A stretch of 64,000 nucleotides of DNA from Cobetia sp. L2A1 (GCF_009796845.1 NZ_CP047025.1:2852001-2916000); one strand, 5' to 3'; positions 9,381 through 18,551 are shown, counted from the stretch's first letter. The notes: generated by a model not told the origin, from the letters alone. Translations and numbers: made by a program.

Positions 9381-9878
9381 TCAGCTATCGCTCGCTTGCT
9401 TCTTGAGCTGCTCGGAGATCGGCTCGACGTAGGCGATCCCCATGTCCCACGGGAACTGGATCCAGCAGTTCTGCGGCACTTCCGTGATGAAGCCATCGAC
9501 CAGCGGGCGACCTTCCGGCTTGGCATAGACAGTCACGAAGTGCGCCTTGGGCAGCATCTCACGCACGGCGCGAGCAGTGTTGCCGGTATCGACCAGATCA
9601 TCCACCAGCAGCCAGCCGTCACCATCATGATCAACGCCCTTGACCACTTCCAGTCCACCCTGCTCCATGTGGTCGTGATAGCTCTTGATACAGACGGTAT
9701 CGATATGACGAATACCCAACTCGCGGGCAATCAGACCCGCCGGGATCAAGCCGCCGCGGGTAATGGCGATGATGCCCTTGAAGTCACGTCCACTCAGATC
9801 ATGGCAGAGTGCGCGCACGTCGCGGTGCAGCTGATCCCAGGAGACGATGAAGTGGTCGTGGTAGCGTTCGGAAGACAT
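9381..9878 (-). CDS. gpt: Xanthine-guanine phosphoribosyltransferase
   Basis: 165 residues. Salvages guanine and xanthine (and poorly hypoxanthine) to the nucleotides using PRPP. The PRPP loop [13 protein letters not shown] lies near residues 85-97, and the N-terminal [20 protein letters not shown] region matches known Gpt proteins. The ATG at 9878 gives the family length; the frame extends to 9932 without support. It is the first gene of a likely gpt-ung-glycosyltransferase unit and lies next to apt and a purine permease. Confidence 0.95.
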   Translation of the reverse strand: MSSERYHDHFIVSWDQLHRDVRALCHDLSGRDFKGIIAITRGGLIPAGLIARELGIRHIDTVCIKSYHDHMEQGGLEVVKGVDHDGDGWLLVDDLVDTGNTARAVREMLPKAHFVTVYAKPEGRPLVDGFITEVPQNCWIQFPWDMGIAYVEPISEQLKKQASDS

Positions 9879-10005
9879 GTGAGTCACTCGCAATGACAGG
9901 ACAGAATTGAAGCATGGTGGCTGTTTCACCACCGCACAAGGTAGAGATCGAGCCGCACTGGCAACTCAGGCCACGGCTCTCACCACTGAAAGGCGCTTAC
10001 CAACG

Positions 10006-10037
10006 ACGATGGCCCTGCCAAAGGGCAGGGCCATCGT
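10006..10037 (-). terminator. Hairpin downstream of apt
   Basis: A perfect 14-bp stem (ACGATGGCCCTGCC and its complement) around a 4-nt loop, 13 bp after the apt stop. It has no clear T-tract, so the terminator call is tentative. Confidence 0.5.
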
Positions 10038-10049
10038 CATGGCGCAGGC

Positions 10050-10595
10050 TTACTCGGATTCAGTAAAGCTGCAGGCCGCGAATACGCTGTGACCTTCTTC
10101 ACGAATCCGGGCAGAACCACCCAGCTCGGGCAGATCAATGATCGCTGCCGTCTCGACCACGATACCGCCGCTGCGCTCAATCAGCTTGCACGCGGCCAGC
10201 ATGGTGCCGCCAGTGGCGATCAGATCATCCATCACCAGGATGCGATCACCTTCACGGAAGGCATCGGAGTGCAGTTCGACGGTGGATTCACCGTACTCCA
10301 GCGTGTAGGTCTCGCTGATGGTCTTGAACGGCAGCTTACCCTTCTTGCGCACCGGCACGAAGCTGCAGCCCAGCTCATATGCCAACGGCGCTCCGATGAT
10401 GAAACCACGCGCATCGATGGCGGCGATGGCGTCGATGTCCATCTCCTGATAGCGATGCACGAAGGAGTCGATCAACTTGCGAAATGCCGCCGAGTTCTGC
10501 AGTACCGGCGTGATGTCACGGAAGTTGACGCCCTTCTGGGGCCAGTCCGGCACAGTGCGGATGACAGACTTGATATAGTCGCTGTAGATGCTCAT
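10050..10595 (-). CDS. apt: Adenine phosphoribosyltransferase
   Basis: 181 residues, typical for Apt. Converts adenine plus PRPP to AMP. The PRPP-binding motif [12 protein letters not shown] is near residues 119-130, preceded by the ARGFIIGAP base-binding segment near 62-70. Its ATG overlaps the stop of the upstream purine permease by one base (TAATG), so the two are translationally coupled as an uptake and salvage pair. Confidence 0.97.
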   Translation of the reverse strand: MSIYSDYIKSVIRTVPDWPQKGVNFRDITPVLQNSAAFRKLIDSFVHRYQEMDIDAIAAIDARGFIIGAPLAYELGCSFVPVRKKGKLPFKTISETYTLEYGESTVELHSDAFREGDRILVMDDLIATGGTMLAACKLIERSGGIVVETAAIIDLPELGGSARIREEGHSVFAACSFTESE

Positions 10596-11896
10596 TAAAG
10601 GGCTCCGTCGAGGAACAGGTATTTGCAGGCGAACAGGATGGCGAGAATCACCAGCCCCGGGCTCAGATCACGATAGCGGCCAGAGAACAGCTTGATCACG
10701 ACGTAGCTGATAAAGCCCAGCGCGATTCCGTTGGCAATCGAGTAGGTCAGCGGCATCACCAGGGTGGCAAGCACCACAGGTGCCGCTTCGGTAATATCAT
10801 TCCAGTCGATGCGCGCCAGTCCACCCGTCATCAGGCAGGCAACATAGAGAAGCGCACCGGCGGTAGCAAAGGCCGGAATCGAGGTCGCCAGCGGCGACAG
10901 GAACAGGCTGACGAGGAACAGGCCAGCCACCACTACCGCGGTAAGGCCGGTACGCCCACCTGCCGCCACCCCAGTGGCAGATTCGATGTAGCTGGTCACG
11001 TTGGATGTGCCCATTACCGAGCCGACCATGGTGGCGCTGGAATCTGCCATCAAGGCGCGTCCAAGACGCGGAAGATGACCACGCTCATTGGTCAGTCCTG
11101 CCTGCTGGGAGACAGCGATCAACGTACCGGAAGTATCGAACAGGTCCACGAACAGGAAGGCGAAGATGATCGAGACCATGCCCAGATTGAAGGCACCCGC
11201 GATATCGAGCTGCGCCAGCGTCGGCAGCATGCTTGGCGGCATGGAGGCGAAGCCATGGAAGTCATTGTTGCCCGTCAGAGTGGCCAGTAGCGTGACACCC
11301 AGAATGCCGATCATCACCGCGCCGATCACCTTGCGATAAGACAATGCAACGATCAGGAAGAATGACAACAGCGCATACATGGCGGCCGGTGAGGACAGAT
11401 CCCCCAGTGTGACCAGCGTCCCCGGTGCATCAACCACAATCCCACTGCCCTGCAGGGCAATGATCGCCATGAACAGGCCGATGCCGGCAGCGATGCCCGT
11501 CTTGAGCGAGGCGGGAATGGCATTGATGATCCACTCGCGAATCTTGAAGGCGGAGAGCAGGAAGAAGCTGACACCTGACAGGAAAACTGCGCCGAGAGCG
11601 ATCTGCCAAGGCACGCCCATCTGGCCGGCCACGGTATAGGTGAAGAACGCCGTCAAGCCCATGCCTGGTGCCAGGGCAATCGGATAATTGGCGTAAAGTC
11701 CCATGATCAGACAGCCAATCGCGGCGGCCAGACAGGTCGCCACGAAAACCGCGCCATGATCCATGCCCGTCGAGGCCAGCATCGAGGGCGCCACGAAGAT
11801 GATGTAGGCCATCGCGAGGAAGGAGGTAAATCCGGCGATGACTTCGGTGCGCACGTTGGTGCCGTGCTCTGAGAGCTTGAAAACACGTTCCAGCAT
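10595..11896 (-). CDS. Purine (adenine/guanine/hypoxanthine) permease, AzgA-like NCS2
   Basis: 433 residues, about 13 membrane segments. The N-terminal [19 protein letters not shown] and [14 protein letters not shown] motifs are typical of the AzgA branch of NCS2 carriers (E. coli PurP, YjcD, YgfQ). It takes purine bases up with protons. GAGG lies 9 nt before the ATG. It overlaps apt by one base, which points to adenine or hypoxanthine as the substrate, but specificity cannot be read from sequence. Confidence 0.92.
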   Translation of the reverse strand: MLERVFKLSEHGTNVRTEVIAGFTSFLAMAYIIFVAPSMLASTGMDHGAVFVATCLAAAIGCLIMGLYANYPIALAPGMGLTAFFTYTVAGQMGVPWQIALGAVFLSGVSFFLLSAFKIREWIINAIPASLKTGIAAGIGLFMAIIALQGSGIVVDAPGTLVTLGDLSSPAAMYALLSFFLIVALSYRKVIGAVMIGILGVTLLATLTGNNDFHGFASMPPSMLPTLAQLDIAGAFNLGMVSIIFAFLFVDLFDTSGTLIAVSQQAGLTNERGHLPRLGRALMADSSATMVGSVMGTSNVTSYIESATGVAAGGRTGLTAVVVAGLFLVSLFLSPLATSIPAFATAGALLYVACLMTGGLARIDWNDITEAAPVVLATLVMPLTYSIANGIALGFISYVVIKLFSGRYRDLSPGLVILAILFACKYLFLDGAL

Positions 11897-12201
11897 TGTT
11901 GATAGCCTCTATCCTTGGCAGTGCCTGTCCGGCAAGGCGAAGTCGTTGATGATGTTCGCAGATGGTGGATCAACACGAACTCATTCACTCGGACAGGAAT
12001 GCTTCACAGGATGATGATCACTGCCTCATCATCCGTGCAGCCTGCCTGAACCACGATGCCCCGCCAGCGGCAGGGCATCGAAAGGCGCAACATGGTACCC
12101 AAAGGGCTGCAGCGAATCGAGCCTTCCTGGCATATTTCCTGACCAGTCAGACGACTATTGGTATCAGGGCTCTGCATTGATCCACTGCAAACTTGCAAAT
12201 C
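11897..12201. other. Intergenic region between purine permease and riboflavin synthase
   Basis: About 305 bp. It should hold the promoter of the permease-apt pair and the end of the riboflavin synthase transcript. I see one hairpin (12054-12080) and no gene. Confidence 0.5.
12054..12080 (-). terminator. Hairpin downstream of riboflavin synthase
   Basis: On the minus strand, CGATGCCCTGCC-type arms form a 12-bp stem with one G-T pair and a GCT loop, about 120 bp after the riboflavin synthase stop. No T-tract follows, so this is a weak terminator call. Confidence 0.4.
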
Positions 12202-12813
12202 TCATGCCAGACGCGATGCCATCACTCGCTCAACCGTCTCGACAATCGCTTGAGTCTGCGGATCTACCTCGAGATTGATCTGATCGCCAACTGCGCGCAT
12301 GCCCATCAGGGTACGCTCAAGCGTCTCGGGGATAAGATTGACGCAGAAGCGTGTGCCCCGCGCCTCTCCGATGGTCAGACTGACGCCATCAAGACCCACA
12401 TAACCCTTGTCAAAAAGGAAACGCATCAGTTCAGCCGGCGCCTGGAACCAGATGCGGCGATTATCCGCAGTCGCCTCGATGGCATCGATCGTGACCATTG
12501 CCATCACGTGCCCCGACATGGAATGCCCCCCGATCTCATCACCAAAACGCGCTGCACGTTCGATATTGACGTAACTGCCACTCTCAATTTCGCCCAAGTT
12601 GGTCAGACGCAGGGTCTCGCGCATCAGATCAAAGCTGGCCAACTGCCCCTCGAGGTGGGTCACGGTCAGGCAGCACCCGTTATGCGCCACTGAGGCACCT
12701 AGCGCCAACCCGACTTCCAGTCCCGGCGGTAACCTGACCTGATGAGTCCGAAACTCGGAGCGCTCTTCAATGGCCACCACTTCGGCCATGCCCTGTACGA
12801 TACCGGTGAACAT
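12202..12813 (-). CDS. ribE: Riboflavin synthase, alpha-type
   Basis: 203 residues with two lumazine-binding repeats. It dismutates two 6,7-dimethyl-8-ribityllumazine molecules into riboflavin and a pyrimidinedione. The diagnostic MFTGIVQG N-terminus, SVAHNGCCLTV (first repeat) and GHSMSGHV plus VGLDGVSLTIG (second repeat) are present. The ATG at 12813 with AGGAAGG upstream is chosen over an in-frame start at 12885. It is single, not in a rib operon, and no FMN riboswitch is visible upstream. It is called ribC in E. coli nomenclature. Confidence 0.95.
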   Translation of the reverse strand: MFTGIVQGMAEVVAIEERSEFRTHQVRLPPGLEVGLALGASVAHNGCCLTVTHLEGQLASFDLMRETLRLTNLGEIESGSYVNIERAARFGDEIGGHSMSGHVMAMVTIDAIEATADNRRIWFQAPAELMRFLFDKGYVGLDGVSLTIGEARGTRFCVNLIPETLERTLMGMRAVGDQINLEVDPQTQAIVETVERVMASRLA

Positions 12814-13124
12814 CCGCGAGCCTTCCTCGACAACAGTGCCCCCGACAGTGCGGAAGCGGTGGATATGAACGACATGTCGCATCAAGATGACTCTCTACAT
12901 GCCAGAGTGAAATCCTAGCACGGTGCGCCGAATCACGGCAGCCGTGATACTCAGGACATCGGCTGTTCGCTTCGCGATAGGCAGCGGAACCACACTAGCG
13001 TTGTCAACTGTCAACGTGCAGTGCTGCCCTTGCGATTCTTGTAAGGTATTTCTTGCAAGAAGTATCAGTGAATTGCCGTGCAAGCTGACGGGTGCGTCAA
13101 ACTCCTGACGCCCGACCAAAGTCG

Positions 13125-13152
13125 TTGACAGCAGGGGGCTGACTGATAGAAT
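13125..13152 (+). promoter_or_regulatory. Sigma-70 promoter for the metNIQ transcript
   Basis: TTGACA at 13125-13130, a 16-bp spacer, and TAGAAT at 13147-13152. Transcription would start near 13158-13160, giving about 228 nt of leader before the metN ATG. Confidence 0.7.
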
Positions 13153-13157
13153 GCGCC

Positions 13158-13288
13158 TCAAATCTGTTTGGCGCCGATTTGTACCCGGATTGCGGGCGCC
13201 CACCCCGAGAGCTTGTCTCACGAGGTGCAAGTTCTGCTAAAAGGGTGTGTCCAGCGTTGATGGCCACCCTTTTTGGGTGGTCTTTTTT
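13158..13288 (+). promoter_or_regulatory. Putative regulatory leader RNA of metNIQ
   Basis: The leader contains a GGCGCC-closed hairpin (about 13170-13200), a hairpin AGCTTG to CAAGTT (13210-13233), then AAAAGGGTG (13239-13247) and a strong terminator (13262-13288). GGGTG can pair with CACCC at 13201-13205, leaving the terminator free, or as AAAAGGGTG with CACCCTTTT (13265-13273), which destroys the terminator. Such exclusive pairings are the signature of an attenuator or riboswitch. I do not recognise a known SAM or SAH riboswitch consensus. Confidence 0.5.
13262..13288 (+). terminator. Intrinsic terminator inside the metN leader
   Basis: GGCCACCC and GGGTGGTC form an 8-bp stem (one G-T pair) around TTTTT, followed by six T. 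It sits about 100 bp upstream of the metN ATG and would cut the transcript short unless an alternative fold forms. Confidence 0.8.
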
Positions 13289-13386
13289 ACCCACTGGATC
13301 ACTCCTCTGTTTTTCTGCGCAGAACGCTCTGCTCCCCGCAGACTTTCGCCCGCATTCCGGCTGGTGCCTCAACCATTCGGACCCCC

Positions 13387-14430
13387 ATGATCACACTCAA
13401 GAACGTCTCCAAGACTTACGGCAGTGGTGACAAGGCCGTGGTCGCGCTCAAGGATGCCAGTCTGACGGTTCCCCAGGGCGCCATTACCGGTGTCATCGGT
13501 CTCTCCGGTGCCGGTAAGTCGACTCTCATTCGCTGCGTCAATCTTCTCGAACGTCCTACTGCAGGAAGTATCGTGGTCGATGGCAAGGAATTGACGGCCC
13601 TTGATGAAGCTTCACTGCGCAAGGCGCGGCATCAAATCGGCATGATCTTCCAGCACTTCAACCTACTGTCCTCACGCACTGTATTTTCCAATGTGGCACT
13701 GCCACTGGAATTGGCGGGCATCTCGAAGACCGAGATCCAGAAGCGTGTTGAGCCGTTGCTGGAACTGACCGGCCTGAGCGACAAGGCCAGCCAATACCCT
13801 GCCCAGCTTTCCGGTGGCCAGAAACAGCGTGTCGCCATCGCCCGTGCGCTGGCCAGCCAGCCCAAGGTACTGCTGTGTGATGAGGCAACCTCTGCCCTCG
13901 ATCCGCAAACGACAGCCTCTATCCTTGAATTGCTCAAGGACATCAATACCAAGCTCGGTCTGACCATCCTGCTGATCACCCACGAGATGGAAGTGGTCAA
14001 GAGCATCTGCGATCAGGTCGCGCTGATCAGTGACGGCGAGTTGGTCGAGATTGCGGCAGTCGGTGATTTCTTCACCGCGCCAAAGACTCGTCTTGGTCGC
14101 GAGTTCCTCAACGACTTCCTCCAGCTGGAACCGCCGCGCGCACTTGTTGAGCGCCTGGAGGCGACACCTGGCCCACATACCCATCCAGTCGTACGCCTGG
14201 CTTTCAGTGGCGATGCCGTCTCAACGCCGCTGATCTCGCGCCTGGCACGCGAATGTCAGGTGGATGTCAGCATCCTGCAAGCCAAGGTGGAATCCATTCA
14301 GGAGCGCACGCTCGGCCTGATGATCGCCGAACTGATGGGCGACAGCCGCCAGACCCAGCAGGCGCTGGACTATCTCGAATCCCACGATCTGAAAGTGGAG
14401 GTGCTCGGTCATGTCACCCGCATTGCTTAA
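13387..14430 (+). CDS. metN: Methionine ABC transporter ATP-binding protein
   Basis: 347 residues. Energises import of L- and D-methionine with MetI and MetQ. Walker [10 protein letters not shown] (residues 38-46), Q-loop, ABC signature LSGGQKQR near 140 and Walker [14 protein letters not shown] near 160 are intact. The C-terminal NIL domain (about 265-347) is the methionine-sensing regulatory domain that inhibits transport when the cell is replete. The ATG at 13387 matches the family N-terminus ([11 protein letters not shown]); the frame extends upstream to 13273 without homology. It overlaps metI by 20 bp. Confidence 0.97.
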   Translation: MITLKNVSKTYGSGDKAVVALKDASLTVPQGAITGVIGLSGAGKSTLIRCVNLLERPTAGSIVVDGKELTALDEASLRKARHQIGMIFQHFNLLSSRTVFSNVALPLELAGISKTEIQKRVEPLLELTGLSDKASQYPAQLSGGQKQRVAIARALASQPKVLLCDEATSALDPQTTASILELLKDINTKLGLTILLITHEMEVVKSICDQVALISDGELVEIAAVGDFFTAPKTRLGREFLNDFLQLEPPRALVERLEATPGPHTHPVVRLAFSGDAVSTPLISRLARECQVDVSILQAKVESIQERTLGLMIAELMGDSRQTQQALDYLESHDLKVEVLGHVTRIA

Positions 14431-15064
14431 TCTCGTTCTCGAGTCGACCCTCGAAACGCTCTATATGGTCGCGATTGCCGGCCTGATCTCGGCGGCACTC
14501 GGTATTCCGCTCGGCGTGGCGCTCTACACCTCACGCCAAGGCCAGATTCTGGAGCGTCCGATACTCCACAATATCTTGAGCATCATCACCAATGTCGGCC
14601 GTTCGGTGCCCTTCATCATTCTGATGGTGGCCATCATTCCGCTGACGCGCTTTATCGCTGGCAGCTCCATCGGCACCAACGCCGCCATCGTGCCACTGAC
14701 CATTGCCTCGATCCCCTTTGTCGCCCGCTTGATCGAAGGCGCGCTGAATGAAGTGGGTCCGGGATTGGTCGAAGCCGCACAGGCCATGGGCGCGACACCA
14801 CTGCAGATCATCACCAAGGTGCTACTGCCAGAAGCGCGCGGTGGCATCATCAATGGCCTCACCATTACTGTCGTGACCTTGATCAGCTACTCCGCGATGG
14901 CCGGCACTGTCGGCGGCGGCGGCCTGGGCGACCTTGGCATTCGCTACGGCTATAACCGATTCGACCCAATGGTGATGCTGGTGACCGTCATCATCCTTGT
15001 CGTCATGGTGCAGGGCTTCCAGAGCCTGGGCGACCATCTGGTGCGCAAGTCTGATCACAAGTAA
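14411..15064 (+). CDS. metI: Methionine ABC transporter permease
   Basis: 217 residues, the same length as E. coli MetI, with five membrane segments. The EAA coupling motif with conserved glycine ([23 protein letters not shown] region, about residues 119-141) contacts MetN. The start lies inside the end of metN, 20 bp before its stop, so translation is probably coupled. Followed by metQ after 134 bp. Confidence 0.97.
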   Translation: MSPALLNLVLESTLETLYMVAIAGLISAALGIPLGVALYTSRQGQILERPILHNILSIITNVGRSVPFIILMVAIIPLTRFIAGSSIGTNAAIVPLTIASIPFVARLIEGALNEVGPGLVEAAQAMGATPLQIITKVLLPEARGGIINGLTITVVTLISYSAMAGTVGGGGLGDLGIRYGYNRFDPMVMLVTVIILVVMVQGFQSLGDHLVRKSDHK

Positions 15065-15198
15065 CAAGCACCAGGTGCTTAGTTCCAAGCTCAAATGAAG
15101 CAGACATTTTCGGTATCGTGGCGACTCACTTGAATGAGTCGTCACTCATAATACCCCACGGACCTCGTCGGTCACGCTGGGTCACAAGGAGAACATCG

Positions 15199-16023
15199 AT
15201 GCGTAACATGCTGGCCACTCTCTCTACCCCGCTGCGCCTGGCTGGCGCTGCTACCCTGCTGGGCGCCACGCTACTGGCAGGCTGCAGCAACGACGCTTCT
15301 GACGAAAATACCCTGAAGATGGGTACCGTCGCAGGCCCCGAGACCGAAGTCATGAAGGTCGCTGCTGGCATCGCCAAGGAAAAATACGGCCTGAACGTCG
15401 AGATCACCGAGTTCACTGACTACGTGTCTCCGAACGCAGCTCTGGCCGATGGCTCACTGGATGCCAACGCCTACCAGCACCAGCCGTACATGGAATCCAT
15501 GGTGCGTGAGCGTGGCTACAAGTTCGCCAGTGCCGGCAAGACCTTCGTATACCCGATCGGCGCCTACTCCGAGAAGTATCAGGACATCAGTGAACTGCCG
15601 GACGGCGCTTCCATCGCGCTGCCGAACGATCCGTCCAACGAAGGCCGCTCACTGATCCTGATGCACGATCTGGGCATGATCGAGCTGACCGACAAGGACA
15701 ACCTCGAAGCGACCCCGATCGACGTCGCCAAGAATCCTCATGACTACCAGTTCAAGGAAATCGAGGCCGCCCAGCTGCCGCGCATCCTGCCTGACGTCGA
15801 TCTGGCCTTCATCAACAATACCTTTGCTCAGCCTGCTGGTCTGAAGCCGGAGGATGCACTGATTCGTGAAGGTGCCGACTCTCCGTACGTGAACCTGATC
15901 GTGGTTCGTCAGGGTGATGAAGACAGCGAAAAGGTCAAGAACCTGGTCAAGGCTTATCAGACACCAGAAGTCGAAGCCAAGGCAGATGAGCTGTTCAAGG
16001 GCGCTGCGGTACCGGGCTGGAAG
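15199..16023 (+). CDS. metQ: Methionine-binding lipoprotein
   Basis: About 275 residues, NlpA/MetQ family. A signal peptide with lipobox LLAGC (Cys near residue 28) anchors it to the outer face of the inner membrane, where it captures methionine for MetNI. The GTVAGPETEVMK and DANAYQHQPYM segments are characteristic of the family. The ATG at 15199 is preceded by AAGGAG (15186-15191); an upstream in-frame ATG at 15118 has no ribosome-binding site. It ends the operon before a strong terminator. Confidence 0.96.
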
Positions 16024-16060
16024 TAGCCTCCCCCAATGCCTGTGAAAGACCTGTGAACGC

Positions 16061-16087
16061 AAAGCGCCGACCTCTGGTCGGCGCTTT
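16061..16087 (+). terminator. Terminator of the metNIQ operon
   Basis: AAAGCGCCGACC and GGTCGGCGCTTT form a perfect 12-bp stem around TCT, about 35 bp after the metQ stop. Confidence 0.85.
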
Positions 16088-16205
16088 CGTATCTGATGCA
16101 TGAATCGCTCTGTCGATGGACACAGACAAGCGATTCGCTTGAAAGCCATCCCCAATGGCTGCATCTTTCAACACCTCACTATCATGACGCACTTCAGGAG
16201 CCATC

Positions 16206-16694
16206 ATGGCCGCTCGCCCCGACTATTCACTGCTGGCCCGCCAGCTGGACGCCATTCTCGACACTCGCGACTGGCTGACCAATGCTTCACAGACGGCTGC
16301 CTTCATCAACATGACGGTGGAGAATCTCAACTGGGCCGGCTTTTATGTCCAGCGTCAGCCGAAGGTACTGCATCTGGGCCCCTTTCAGGGTCAGCCGGCC
16401 TGCCACCCCATCCCCTTCACCAAGGGCGTATGTGGTGCGGCAGCAACTCAACGCACCACGCAACGCATTGCAGACGTGTATGAGTTCCCCGGGCATATCG
16501 CCTGCGATGCCGCCTCTCGTAGTGAGCTGGTCGTGCCGGTCATCGTCTCGCAAGATGAGCAAGAAGTACTATGGGGCGTGCTGGATCTGGATAGCCCCAG
16601 CCCAGGGCGCTTCGATGCTGAAGATCAGGCCGGCATTGAACGTCTGGTTGGAATCTTCATTGCTTCCAGTGATTTCGACAGCGTTCCCAGCTAA
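16206..16694 (+). CDS. msrC: Free methionine-(R)-sulfoxide reductase, GAF-domain type
   Basis: 162 residues forming a single GAF domain. fRMsr enzymes reduce free methionine-R-sulfoxide to methionine, with thioredoxin as electron donor. The three conserved cysteines of the family are all present, in ACHPIP (near 62), KGVCGAA (near 76) and HIACDAAS (near 100). AGGAG precedes the ATG. Its position directly after metNIQ suggests that imported oxidised methionine is repaired. It has its own terminator on both sides, so it is likely transcribed separately. Confidence 0.92.
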   Translation: MAARPDYSLLARQLDAILDTRDWLTNASQTAAFINMTVENLNWAGFYVQRQPKVLHLGPFQGQPACHPIPFTKGVCGAAATQRTTQRIADVYEFPGHIACDAASRSELVVPVIVSQDEQEVLWGVLDLDSPSPGRFDAEDQAGIERLVGIFIASSDFDSVPS

Positions 16695-16764
16695 CGTGCC
16701 AGCATAGGTCATCGACGCAGTACCTTGATGGCCGCCCCTTGATGACAGCGCCTTGATGAACCGA

Positions 16765-16797
16765 TAGCCCACTGCTCAACTTGCGAGCAGTGGGCTA
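16765..16797 (+). terminator. Terminator of msrC
   Basis: TAGCCCACTGCTC and its complement form a 13-bp stem followed by TTTTC, about 70 bp after the msrC stop. Confidence 0.85.
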
Positions 16798-16824
16798 TTT
16801 TCGTTACACGCAGCGAGGTGTAAC

Positions 16825-17847
16825 GTGAAGACTCCCATGACGCGACTGGAGCAGAACATGTCATCTCACGTGCCACCTCATGCAGAAGCCTCTCTCCAAA
16901 ATCACGATGATGCCCATGTCGGACTCGAACAGGTCATCACGCATCTTGAACACTTCAAGGCCCTGACCGGCCGCACCGGCAATGATCTCGGCGGCAAGCG
17001 CACGTTGATGAATGCCTTCTTTGCAGCCGATGCCAGCATTCTTGATACGGGGGTGTCCGTGCAGCTGACACTGCTGCCGGGTGGTGACGGAGAGCGTGTC
17101 TGTGAGGTGCTGCCTGCACCAGACAATGCACCTGCTCGCCCACGCCGCCTGCTGTATGTTCACGGGGGCAGCTGGTTCGCTGGCTCACCTGCCGGCCACC
17201 GCCCACTGGCCTGTCGCCTGGGCCGTGCGGCACGCGCCGAGACCTATACGCTGGATTACCGCCTTGCGCCGGAAGCCGCCTTTCCGGCGGGTCTGGAGGA
17301 CGTGCTTGCCGCGTGGCGCTGGTTATGCGCCGAGTACCCGGAGGACCATCTGCTGCTGGCCGGTGACAGTGCAGGCGGCAACCTCAGCCTCGCTGCCCTC
17401 AACGTGCTCAAATTGACGGAAGAGCGACTGCCGAATGCGGTAATTGCCTTCTCACCCGCCACAGACCTCAGCTGGGGCAGCGCCTCGCTGTCGCGCAAGG
17501 CCGAGGTAGACCCGATTCTCGATCCCAACCTGTTGCCTTTCGTGAGCATGGTTTATGTGCAGGACGGCACCGACATGAGCGACCCACGTATCTCGCCACT
17601 GGAGGGCAGCCTGTCTGGTCTGCCACCCACATTGATTCAATGTGGGGAAGCAGAGGTTCTGCTCGATGACAGCCGTCGCTATGCCTCCCAGGCACAGGAC
17701 TGTGGCTCGCCCGTCACGCTCAGCCTCTGGCCGGACATGCCGCATGTCTTCGTCGGCTTTGCACCGCTATTGGCCGCTGCCAATGCCGCGCTGGAAGAAG
17801 CTGGTCAGTTCGTGGAAACGACACTGGCAGAACACGTTACAGTCTGA
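16825..17847 (+). CDS. Alpha/beta hydrolase, hormone-sensitive-lipase (family IV) type
   Basis: 340 residues. The HSL oxyanion motif HGGSW near residue 112, nucleophile elbow GDSAGGN near 180, an Asp in the LLDDSRR region and the catalytic His in MPHVFVGF near 310 form the expected triad. Members hydrolyse short-chain esters or lipid-derived carboxylates in the cytoplasm; the natural substrate is unknown. The GTG at 16825 has GAGG 7 nt upstream, but the ATG at 16858 also has a good GGAG, so the true start may be 33 bp further in. Confidence 0.85.
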   Translation: MKTPMTRLEQNMSSHVPPHAEASLQNHDDAHVGLEQVITHLEHFKALTGRTGNDLGGKRTLMNAFFAADASILDTGVSVQLTLLPGGDGERVCEVLPAPDNAPARPRRLLYVHGGSWFAGSPAGHRPLACRLGRAARAETYTLDYRLAPEAAFPAGLEDVLAAWRWLCAEYPEDHLLLAGDSAGGNLSLAALNVLKLTEERLPNAVIAFSPATDLSWGSASLSRKAEVDPILDPNLLPFVSMVYVQDGTDMSDPRISPLEGSLSGLPPTLIQCGEAEVLLDDSRRYASQAQDCGSPVTLSLWPDMPHVFVGFAPLLAAANAALEEAGQFVETTLAEHVTV

Positions 17848-17927
17848 CCTTATCTCGACACAGCATCAGACAGGCCATCACTCTCGCCGCCCTCTGCGCA
17901 AGCCGAGCACTTTTTTATACGCATACG

Positions 17928-17958
17928 AAAACGCCCGACTCAATGAGTCGGGCGTTTT
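17928..17958. terminator. Bidirectional terminator between hydrolase and tRNA-Val cluster
   Basis: AAAACGCCCGACTC and its complement form a 14-bp stem around AAT, with T-runs in both directions. It can end the hydrolase transcript (plus) and the tRNA transcript (minus). Confidence 0.85.
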
Positions 17959-17966
17959 CTAAATTC

Positions 17967-18043
17967 TGGTAGGACCAGGCGGATTTGAACCGCCGACCTC
18001 CACGATGTCAACGTGGCGCTCTAACCAACTGAGCTATGGTCCT
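17967..18043 (-). tRNA. tRNA-Val (anticodon GAC), copy 1
   Basis: 77 nt including an encoded 3' CCA. Acceptor arms AGGACCA and TGGTCCT, D-loop with AGCTCAGTTGG, anticodon loop TTGACAT between CCACG and CGTGG arms, T-arm with GGTTCAAATCC. The anticodon GAC reads valine GUC and GUU codons. Identical to the next two copies. Confidence 0.95.
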
Positions 18044-18093
18044 AAAATGTGGCGATCAGACAAACTGTCACTTGAAATACCGTAATCACGGCT

Positions 18094-18170
18094 TGGTAGG
18101 ACCAGGCGGATTTGAACCGCCGACCTCCACGATGTCAACGTGGCGCTCTAACCAACTGAGCTATGGTCCT
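18094..18170 (-). tRNA. tRNA-Val (anticodon GAC), copy 2
   Basis: Identical in sequence to the copies on either side, with CCA encoded. Separated by a 50-nt spacer from copy 1 and a 38-nt spacer from copy 3; the spacers are unrelated. Probably cotranscribed and cut from one precursor. Confidence 0.95.
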
Positions 18171-18208
18171 GAATCAAGTGGCGGTGAAGATGTCATCACT
18201 GCCGATGC

Positions 18209-18285
18209 TGGTAGGACCAGGCGGATTTGAACCGCCGACCTCCACGATGTCAACGTGGCGCTCTAACCAACTGAGCTATGGTCCT
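18209..18285 (-). tRNA. tRNA-Val (anticodon GAC), copy 3
   Basis: First copy in transcription order, identical to copies 1 and 2, with CCA encoded. A promoter must lie upstream (above 18285), but I see no strong consensus. Confidence 0.95.
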
Positions 18286-18495
18286 ATGTCAGCATGCTGA
18301 ACGTGCCAAGCAGTGCACTACAAACTGCTTTGCCTTGTCAGCGAGGACGTATTCTACTTATCTCCCGTTTTGATGCAAGCCCTTGATGATAAAAAAATTC
18401 TCGACTCATTACCCCCGATGACAGCCGTCCTGAGAGACCAACGGCCTCAACCTTCTCCTCCAGCTGCCATCAGCCGTCTGCGATGCTCTTGCTAC

Positions 18496-18535
18496 TCACC
18501 CATCACCCATCACCCATCACCCATCACCCATCACC
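18496..18535. repeat. Heptanucleotide tandem repeat (TCACCCA)n
   Basis: Five perfect copies of TCACCCA (18496-18530) plus a partial copy, 17 bp from the end of the first MIP channel gene. Non-coding on present evidence. Confidence 0.85.
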
Positions 18536-18551
18536 GGCCACTACTCGTCAC

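Noticed and set aside
12814..13124. FMN riboswitch upstream of riboflavin synthase
   Set aside because: None of the conserved FMN-element segments is visible on the minus strand here.
12895..13230. 111-codon minus-strand ORF upstream of riboflavin synthase
   Set aside because: It overlaps the metN promoter and leader; composition gives no sign of a real protein.
13151..13240. 29-codon leader ORF before metN
   Set aside because: Its ATG overlaps the -10 element of the inferred promoter, so it would not be in the transcript, and it has no methionine run.
13158..13288. SAM-I riboswitch upstream of metN
   Set aside because: The GA-rich core and AAACC-type pseudoknot segments of SAM-I are missing; only the general two-state terminator design is supported.
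17967..18285. CRISPR-like array of repeats
   Set aside because: The repeated units are complete tRNA-Val genes with cloverleaf and CCA; spacers are of unequal length.
18496..18535. CRISPR or telomere-like repeat
   Set aside because: Repeats are contiguous 7-mers with no spacers; a simple tandem repeat.
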